From Diaporthe sp. PMI_573 (taxonomy: Eukaryota > Ascomycota > Sordariomycetes > Diaporthales > Diaporthaceae), in contig JAJTUP010000041.1 in assembly GCA_021399435.1 (NCBI GenBank), positions 186,001 to 250,000 on the forward strand: a stretch of DNA of 64,000 nt, written 5' to 3'. Under the pieces are notes generated by a model. That model was not told where the DNA came from. It worked only from the letters and a program-made list of their open reading frames with translations, and did no database searches. Shown piece after piece: positions 56,269 to 64,000 of this stretch (positions are counted from its first letter, which is position 1; each line of letters starts with the position of its first letter). Position numbers and translations under genes: made by a program.

Positions 56269-57612
56269 CTAGCCAATCATGCTTGATGTCCTCCTATCAT
56301 AGTTCACAGTGATGGTCTCCATCTTGACGATCCCACCTGCGGCGCCAACAGGAGCCCTGTCCACATGAGCCCCGAAGCCGTCTATGTCCTCGGACTCGGA
56401 ACTGCTGCGGCTCGACCAGCCCAGGTCTGCGAGCTTCGTGCGCCCGCGCTTGCTGCTCGCCTTTCGGACCATGTTGCTGTTCCCCCCGCTCGTGATCGTC
56501 GTGGTGGTGGTCATCGTGGTCATCTTGGACCGCTGTTGCTGCTGTCCCTGGTTCAGCACGCCCCGCCCGTCGAAGGTCCCGTCCGCGGACGAGAGGTGGT
56601 ACCGCGAGTGCACGCTGACGATGGTCTTCAGCCATAGTCGGAGCACCGGTATCGATGTTGCCATTATCGTCGTGGCGATCTCGGCGGCCGACCATATCGA
56701 GAGCTGGCCTGATTCGAAAGTGAAGTCGTCGGTTAGGAGGAGGGGTATCTTCAGGCAGCGCATTATTGAGGTCGCGCCGGCTCTGGAGAGGTTGTCAGCC
56801 CGTCTGATGTTTGACGTGTCCGTGCTAAAAGTTTGTTGGACTTTGGTCTGGGATGGACGACGTGACTTACACAATACCCAAGCTCATACAGATACCCACC
56901 CCGATCTTCTCCTTTAGATTCATCTGCAAGTTCCAGATGAGCACCCATGGGATGATAGCCAACGCGAAATCCGCAGCAGCAGAATACGCCGCGCCGAAGA
57001 TGGTCAACACCAGCACCAACGTTCGGTCCCAACAAGTGCCCTCGACTCTAGGGTCATAGCTCTTGCCCATGGGGGTGCACTGGAACAGCGGCAGGAAGGC
57101 GGTGAAGGTCAGGAAGATGTTCAGTGACACAATTATGAACCAGACCAGGTACCGCACGTGCGAGACGACGGTCAGCCGCAGGAGCGTCACGGCGAAGGAG
57201 GTCTTGGACCAAGCGGCGCCGAGGATGGACAGTGTCTGCGCCACGGCGCTGAGGAGCATCGTCCGGATGAGCGTATCGCCCGACACACTGTCGATATGTT
57301 TTCCCAGCCCGGCTTCGACCGCCACGGTGGTGACGATTACATCTGCTAGGAGCATGATCTACGGTTTCCCGGTGTTAGTTACCCAACTGACGCGGCCCTG
57401 CTTTTGTGTCCGTGTTAATTCAGGGACGGGCTCATGCTCACCCAAGCTGCCATCACGATATAGTCATCCCACCAGAGGCCCTTGCGGGCAGATATCTTGG
57501 CCCATATCCGGGCACCTACGACGATGCCTGACAGCGACAAGAGCAACCACCCGATGGCGTTGATGTATGCTCCGAACCCTTCGTCGTTGGGCCGCGTCGG
57601 TTGTGGGTCCAT
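56269..57612 (-). CDS. Fungal rhodopsin-domain/Pth11-like 7TM protein, 390 aa, 3 exons
   Basis: Exons on the minus strand: 57612..57442, 57358..56871 and 56782..56269 (1173 nt, in frame). It starts MDPQPTRPNDEGF. Seven hydrophobic segments are seen from about residue 18 to 270. They include INAIGWLLLSLSGIVVGARI with the typical WWDDYIVMAAW, then GAAWSKTSFAVTLLRL, FQCTPMGKSYDP with EGTCWD, and SAAADFALAIIPWVLIWNL. These are hallmarks of the fungal rhodopsin-like membrane domain shared by Pth11-type receptors. No N-terminal CFEM domain is present. The cytoplasmic tail is Ser/Thr/Gln-rich with a poly-Thr stretch. A surface-sensing role is possible; many paralogues of this family exist per genome. 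Confidence 0.82.
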
Positions 57613-59300
57613 GTTTGGCGATCCTGAACCAAGATTTGACTCGCTTCTGCGAGTGTTGAGCACAGAGCCAGCGCTGAGGGTGATTCGGGGTGGATACGGC
57701 GATCCGCCGGCCCCAGGCCAACGCGGAGAGAAGAAGTACGGATAAGAGGACGGGGTTGCAGATCGTCTACCAGTGGACCGATGAGATGGGAGAGAAGAAA
57801 ACTAAATAATTCGGGGTGGCCGGAATGGGAAGGAAGATTCCTCAAAAGAAGAGCACCCCGACATGTCAGGGAACGGCCAAGAAACTCGAAAAGAAGCTTA
57901 ACCACAGCCACGGGCACCTGGGGTTCACGGCCCTTTGTTCATGTCAAACTCGGTTTCTGATGTAACAGCGGGCTGTCTTGCCAAACCAGTGGTGTGTGTG
58001 CCTGACATTATACGAGCCATGCACGACACACGGGACCTTTTTCCCTTTTTCCCGCCACCCGGGGTCTGAGGAACCGTCTCGAAGAAAGGGGACGACGGGC
58101 TTGGGTGCTCGAAGCGGAGAGCAGCACGCACCTGCAAGAAACAGGCTATAAGACGGACGAAGTATACGGGTAATTTACCTGACGGGCGCCAATGGCGTCG
58201 CAAGTGCCGTCCACGCGCAGCATCCAAGAAGGTGGGTTTGCGCCGAAACCTTGGACCAGACTGGGCTTAGCCAGAAATAAAAGTTGGCCGATTGGTCGGG
58301 ACGGCCAATTGGGATGCGGATCGAAGATCTAGAAGCCCTGTCGGTGGAGCCCGGCAGACTGCGCGCGCATGAATGAGGGTCCCCCGGGGGCCTGGAACTG
58401 AAACAGAGGCGCGTGTGGAGAATTGCGTGTTGCGAGGGAGGGCACACGGCGATGTGAGCCTGCCTGCCTGCAGAGGCACAACCCCGTAATCACCCACGGC
58501 TTGCCACGATGCCATATTCTGTCAGACTGCTACGCTGCTACGGTACGCAGATGGCAGGATGGCAGGGCGGATCATCCAGGGGCAACAGGCACTAGGCTAG
58601 ATAGTTCACCGCGGAACCGCTGGCTAGCTGCCGATCATATAGCTCGAGAGAGTCCCCAACGGAAAGCACCGCGATGTTCACTGTGGTTGGTCGCACTGAT
58701 TTCCTAACGTGTTCTGTTTTTTTTCCCCTTGGAGGGCGCAGCTAGATGGGGGCTGACGAAGCCGCCCTCTCTATCTGAGCGATCCCGGAGACCATGGACC
58801 GCCTACCAAAATCCTACCTACTTTTCCCCAGACAGTTTCATTACATCCTAGGTGAGACCCCGCGTCACTCATGCACCCCAATATCGCACTGCCTGGACCC
58901 CGGAGAAACAATCGACGTCGAAAGAACTTTCCCACAAAAGAAGACGTGGTCGCGGGTCCGGGATTCCTGAGCGGTCGTGCAAGCCTTCCAGCTGGCAGGG
59001 GTGTCTGGCCGGTGCTGAGGTGCCCGTTCGCCAAAAAGACGTCGGCAGTGCCTCCGAGCCGGGGTGGCGCTCTCTGCGTGGCTGCAGGATGGCAGTGCCG
59101 TGGCGCGCGGTGATCGAAAACAGGGCAACAGCCCCAGCAGCATCTCGAACATCGTCTCTCTTCTCTCAAACCTTCCGGCAGTGATCAACCGCCTTCGATA
59201 ACCAGTTTCAGTGGGCGTCCTGGATCAGTACACAAACTTGATGGCGCTGTAGTGACGTTGAAAGTGTTGAGAAACATAACCTTCCACATGGTCAAGATGC
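57613..59300. other. 1.7 kb stretch with no supportable gene
   Basis: Promoter side of the 7TM gene and 3' flank of the F-box gene. Several GC-rich frames on both strands overlap each other without any domain. Nothing else seen. Confidence 0.4.
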
Positions 59301-61225
59301 TCAAATCCACTCAAGAGGCTTCCTGTCCACTTGTTGCGTCGGACGTGGGGATCGAGCAGCCAGGGTGTGGACTTTGCCCTGGCGATAATGCTCCATGTGA
59401 TAGCAGAGGTCAACCTTCTCCAGGCGAGGAAACTCGACGAGGAGAGCGGGTGCAACCTCTTCTCGTAAGAATTCTCCAACGACATGCGTCACGTCGATCC
59501 TCATTCCATGCTCTTCCGCCAACCTCCCGTAGCACGACGTATCTAGAAGCAGAGTGAGACAGCGCAGTGAATCAGGCAGGAGTGTTGTTGTTCGCTGGAT
59601 GCGCGGCGTCTGATCTGACGTGAAATCGACAAAAAGGTCCGCTGGCACCACCAGAGTATGTAGCTTTGACATTGCAGACAGCCTGACGAGTTTGGCTGGT
59701 CCCGATGCCGTTGTGATGTCCGACCTGAAGCAATTCGGTGCAAAATCGAACTCAAGCGTGTGGAAGTTCTCCAATCCGCCAAGGAACTGGAAAATGCGGT
59801 GTCCGTCCAATGCATTTTGATTCGATGAACTGTCGGTGAACGAGCTCTTGTCGCCGATTGTGAGAGACTCCAAAGAGGGACAGGCTTTTGTGAGGCTTCT
59901 CACGTCTTCGGTTTCAATCGATATGCCTCGGAGACTTATTGCCTTTACACTTGTCGACATCACTTCGTATTCTAGGGTAATAGATCGGACGTCAGGGTTC
60001 AGACAAACAAAAAGTCTAATAACCAGGTAATCAGAGTTCAACTTACCTTCTTGGCCTGGGCGCGGGGACTCAAATCGATGAATGAGCAGAGGGAAGTCCC
60101 ACAAATCAGTCGGCACATGTACTGGGTCCAATTGGGCCCAGAATACTTCATGTAAGTCTGGAGAACGAAACAAGCTCTTGAAAAGCGGGATGAATTCGAC
60201 ATTCGGCCCCCACTCCGGCTCACCCCCCAGCACTCCAACCTTCTTGAGCATCGGAAGGTCAATGGGTGAAAATTCCTCACAAAAGTCTTTGTACAGCTGT
60301 GCCTGCGATTCCAACTGATCAATGAATTGGTCATCGGCCTTCAACCGCCGGAGACAGTGGGAGTCGGGCCACCCATGCTCAGGAAGCCTGAGATACAAGG
60401 CTTCCAGACCAGGAGTTTGCAACAAGATCTTGAACAGTAAGTTGTAGCCCAGCTCGTCTCTGGTATTCTCTGGCATTTTAACCTTTGCTGTATTCTTGCC
60501 TTGTGTCCAATATGCAAAGTCAGAGTCCTGCAAATGACGCAGGGGTCTTAGATCGACGGTGGCAATGTCCTTCCGTATGTTACTGCGATGAGGGAAGAAC
60601 AGGATGGATTTGATATGGCTTGTGAGCCTCGGGCATATGAGAAGTGTGCCAGAGAGACGGACCAGACGTGCATTGCTGTACAGACGGAGATCCCTGTATA
60701 GTACCGGCCTCGCAAAAATATCCATTCTCCTGGAAACTAGACACAGGCTGTGAAGAATGTCTCTGTGTGCTTGGTAGTCCTTGGTATATTTGAGAGCAAA
60801 GTGGGTTGGGACGAGAGCTTCAATTATCATGACAAGAAGCTCGTCGGGCAGTAACTCGAGCTTGCTTCTGTCTGGCTGGAACGGTGCCATGATTTCGGGA
60901 AGAGGATTGGTCGTTGGTAGGTCGTCAGGCAGGTAGCTGTACTGCTCAAGGATCTCGCGGGACGACTTCGTGTCAGCACCAGGCTTGCCCTGGGTTCCTG
61001 TTTGTTCAGTGTCAGTTATACTCTTGGAGCTCGTAACGGGGTAGTCGGCTTGGTCTAGGCCAAAATCATTTGAACTGTTGGTTGCTTCCTTTCTGCGCAC
61101 AAAGGTGGCAGCGAGGGCTCGCAAGCGTTAGAGTTCCACATACCATGATCTGGGCTCATCGTGGCGGGCGCCTCCATGACGGTGGTCGGGGTAGCGGGGC
61201 TCAGTCGCTGGACACTGTTATCCAT
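59301..61225 (-). CDS. F-box protein, 621 aa, 2 exons
   Basis: Exons are 61225..61144 and 61084..59301 (1866 nt, in frame). The intron has donor GTATGT, a CTAAC branch and acceptor GGAAG. It starts MDNSVQRLSP. If the first exon were not used, MAPFQPDRSKLELLPDELLV at 60890 would be the first ATG. An F-box lies at about 100-145 (LELLPDELLVMIIEALVP, then LHSLCLVSRRMDIFARPVLY), followed by LRR-like segments (LLQTPGLEALYLRLPEHGW, ACPSLESLTIGDKSS, FPRLEKVDLCYHMEH). It belongs to the large fungal family of F-box proteins that share the VSRRMD-x-x-RPVLYRDL block. The target is unknown. Confidence 0.75.
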
Positions 61226-62073
61226 CCTGGAGTTTCTGGACAAGTAATGAACGTTGTCTCAGCAGTGTTGTTATTGGCAGAGGCTGTTTGGGAAGCAGCG
61301 CTGAACGATGGGAGTCTCCCAGGACAACTATTGCGTCAAAGGGGAGGAGGAGGTTGTGCGACGAAAGCAGAATTGGCAGCCAAAGGAAGGGGAGTTCAAG
61401 GAAGAACACCGACAGTGGAGCTTTGAAGGCCCCAGTCTACAACCAGGGCTCATTTCACTTCGAAGGGACATAAACTTTTTGTGCAGAATCTGAGTGACGT
61501 AATGCAGTCACAGAAAATGAAAACAGTGACTGGCGCTTGTTGTCATGGAAAGAATTCGTCCGATATATCCACGGAGTGGTGAGATTAATGGTTCTGGGCT
61601 GCCATGAAGGAGCCCCCAGATTAAACAAATCAAGATCTATACATCGGTCGTAGTGTAGTGAAATAAATGACATGTTGGGTCTTTATTGACTAAGGTTCCT
61701 TGGAAAGGGTTCTGGTCTAGGAGAAGTTGAACGAATATATGGACTATCGGCCTTCTTTGGATTCCTCTTCTAAGCTTAATTCACAGTAGGGTAAAGCAAG
61801 GGCTATATATAGAGTGGTGGCAAGAGTCACTAAGCCTGACTTCAATAAACCTCTATTTGTTGAACAAATATATAGGGCTCGAACATAGAAACATAAAGTC
61901 GTTTGCATAATTGCACAGATCATGAAAACATAAGCTCAGACGCACAAATCAGGGAAGTAACAGTGTGACAGTGGGACATGTGATTCATCGATGTTTTGAC
62001 AGACCCCATGTTGATGAAGATGATCCTGAAGATGGCACAGCCGAATCAACACATATTTGTTCCCAAACTCCAC
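61226..62073. other. Intergenic, no gene seen
   Basis: Promoter side of the F-box gene and 3' flank of the flavoenzyme gene. Short frames only. Confidence 0.4.
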
Positions 62074-63604
62074 TCAACGAAGCTCATTTGGTAAACCATC
62101 AGCTCCACTCTTGTCACCTCTGTCAAGATAGCCACAGATGCGCCCTTCAGGATCCCATCTCTTCCGTATCATCATCAATTTCTTACCAGCTTTATCACTC
62201 CAGTACTTGGTGTCGTGGAATTGGAAGTTTTTGTCACCCAAGTATGCCCCCTTATGATTTCTGCGTAGTCCATCCATGCTCCTTTTCACCCAGGTGTCAT
62301 GCCACTCGTCTTCTGCCGGGCCCTTGTAGGCGGCGTAGATTGCAAAGTAGTGATCAGTCTGCAGACTGAGGGCCATGTCCTCGAGCGGCTCACGCGAGAT
62401 AGGGTTCATCGGCTCCCAGAAGGCAATGCCGCCTTTCGGCAACGACGTGACCGCATCCTTGACGGTCTCTGCAAAGTCCACATTATCGTTCAGGTATACG
62501 TTGTCAGCAACCCATCGGTGGTCGGGTGGCATCAAAAGCAAGGACTCCGCATAGTCTTGTGCCTGGTCAGAAGGTTTCTGTTCAATGGCCTGCAGCGCGT
62601 TGGGAGGGCGAGTGTCCACCAGGACCTGGAGGTACGATTGAGCTTCCGCCTCGGTGTTGGCCCGAGCCACGACATTGACTGCAATGTAGTAACCCTTATC
62701 CGGGTCATTTGCGCTATGAACCACTGGCTCAGCGTCACGATGAAGAGTTGATAGGGTCCAGCAAATATCAGCGTGATAACTCTCCGCTTAAGCAGGGACG
62801 TGGAACAAGTCACCTTGTTCAGCCATGTTCTGAGTGCATCATACTCCTGGATGGGATAGATGTAGGTGCTGTTAAGCTGGACTGAGAAGTCTGGCATGGT
62901 TCTCAGGTAGAATCGGGTGACGATGGCAGGGAATCCTGAAGTGACTCTCAGTAAGCTTCGCAGTGGGAGCTCTGCACGGTCTAATTACCTGGACCGGCCC
63001 CCCGTGCGGCCCAAAACAGATCTGAGTGCTGCTCCTTGTCACAGTGCAGTATTTCGCCTTTCGCCGTAACAACATCAATGGCCTGGAGGTAAGACGCAGC
63101 CCAGCCAAATCCCTTCCGATGTCAGTAAGGACCATATGGTGAGCCACAGGTGAAAAGCCTTACCCTTGCGTTCAAGCCCATCCCACCTTGTAACAGGAAC
63201 CCGCCCAAGGCCACCGTAGCACAGTGACCGGATGGAAAGAAGCGTCCCTTGGGTTGCAGATATTCCACCAGTTCCGTGCCTATGGTCCCCGGGCTCGCCT
63301 CCAATATGTCGGCTGCCTCGTCGTATTTCAGATGTTTGAAGTCCACGAAATCTATGAGCACGCTGTCCTGCCGGAGGCTCCAACATGCCCAGCTGTGCCC
63401 ACCTGAGCGGATTGCCACACGCACGTCCTTTTCGATGGCAAGCTTCACAGCGGACACCACCTGAGAAACGGTGCGAGGGCGCACGATTGCCAGTGGGAAG
63501 CGGTCCGGGACGCGCAAGGTGTAGACTCGTCGCCGTTGTGCTTCATATTCCTCGGATGATTCAGGCTCGTCTCGCCAGACCACTGAAAAGGTCTCACCGC
63601 CCAT
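62074..63604 (-). CDS. Berberine-bridge-type FAD-linked oxidoreductase, about 446 aa, 4 exons
   Basis: Exons on the minus strand: 63604..63164, 63112..62989, 62935..62814 and 62727..62074 (1341 nt, in frame). The last acceptor (GCTGAG) is the least sure. It starts MGGETFSVVWRDE. FAD-binding PCMH domain: His70 in RSGGHSW and Cys128 in GHCATVALGG sit where BBE-like enzymes attach FAD through two covalent bonds, followed by LQGGMGLNAR and WAARGAGPGFPAIVTRFYL. The C-terminal BBE segment YWSDKAGKKLMMIRKRWDPE is present. It would oxidise an alcohol, sugar or alkaloid-like substrate with O2. No signal peptide is seen, unlike many secreted members, so it may be cytosolic or peroxisomal. Such enzymes often serve in secondary metabolism. 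Confidence 0.82.
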
Positions 63605-63616
63605 TTTCAACGAGGT

Positions 63617-63982
63617 TCAATGAGTTGTGTCTAGAGTGAGGCTAGCAGGCTGTATTTCGGCTCTCTGATGCAACCGCTCTGAGCCCGAGTTTGTTCCCAC
63701 TTCTGGATCAAATGCCGTGCCACCAGCGATGAGACCAAGCACTGGAGGACGTTCAAATTTATTACTCACGATGCTTTTATATATCGTTAATCTGAGTTTC
63801 AACTCTACTCGTTGTATAGGCACACCCGCCTCGAGGCACCGGGGAAGTAGAGTAACCCTTAATCCGTATTTCCGGTCGTGTACCAGGGCCGTTTGGACAT
63901 CACTTCCCACAACGCCATAGTCCTCGTACGCGAGGAGGCATGTGTGATACCCCGCATAGGCAGCAAAGAAACCACGAATCCT
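63617..63982 (-). CDS. Last exon of an unrecognised gene running off the right edge (partial)
   Basis: An open frame of 121 codons follows a good acceptor (TTGGTAG at about 63983-63989) and ends only 12 bp before the flavoenzyme start codon. The sequence reads FFAAYAGYHTCLLAYEDYGV, then ALVHDRKYGLRV, PRCLEAGVPIQRVE and PPVLGLIAGGTAFDPE. It looks protein-like and conserved in character, but I do not recognise the family. The upstream exons are outside the window. The very short distance to the next gene is unusual and could mean the true stop or start differs. Confidence 0.4.
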   Translation of the reverse strand, partial: RIRGFFAAYAGYHTCLLAYEDYGVVGSDVQTALVHDRKYGLRVTLLPRCLEAGVPIQRVELKLRLTIYKSIVSNKFERPPVLGLIAGGTAFDPEVGTNSGSERLHQRAEIQPASLTLDTTH

Positions 63983-64000
63983 CTACCAAGAATTAACCTT

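Overview
The window is nuclear DNA of a filamentous ascomycete, most likely a Sordariomycete or close relative. The evidence is short introns (about 50-120 nt) with GTRNGT donors and CTRAC branch points, Zn2Cys6 factors, 2EXR and F-box proteins, fungal-specific MFS subfamilies, a Pth11/rhodopsin-type 7TM protein and pogo-like and hAT-like transposons. Several exon sets below were joined by hand and checked to keep frame across every junction.

Layout. 0-0.4 kb: a small secreted 8-cysteine protein. 0.9-10.6 kb: a head-to-head urea-use pair, the urea/proton symporter (DUR3 type, 10 exons) and urea amidolyase (DUR1,2 type, 3 exons), sharing a 1.2 kb promoter with six GATAAG sites. 11-14.9 kb: gene-poor, with a 0.59 kb inverted-repeat element and a broken transcription-factor fragment. 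14.9-17.2 kb: an unusual protein joining about 40 Ala/Gly-rich heptads to an alpha/beta hydrolase. 18.0-18.7 kb: an intact hAT-like MITE with 8-bp target duplication and a decayed 5' end of a pogo-like element. 18.8-23.5 kb: a Zn2Cys6 factor resembling DAL81/TamA (a co-activator of urea and GABA genes in other fungi), a Frag1/DRAM-type membrane protein and a 2EXR protein.

26-41 kb: an A-T-C NRPS-like enzyme, a single-pass cysteine-rich surface protein, two anion:cation symporter-type MFS permeases, a GNAT acetyltransferase, and a secreted Glu/Ser-repeat protein whose upstream region carries a complete pogo-like transposon (41.17-43.02 kb, 43-bp perfect TIRs, intact DDE transposase). 45-64 kb: three F-box/LRR-like proteins, a stand-alone helical domain of the kind found at the N-terminus of fungal NLRs, an alpha/beta hydrolase, a DHA1 MFS exporter, a 7TM receptor-like protein, a berberine-bridge-type flavoenzyme and the last exon of a gene running off the right edge.

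The clearest functional unit is urea import followed by ATP-dependent urea breakdown, under probable GATA-factor nitrogen control and possibly with the DAL81-like factor 8 kb away. The most novel-looking gene is the heptad-array/hydrolase fusion at 14.9-17.2 kb. All functional calls rest on motif recognition by eye; no database search was run.
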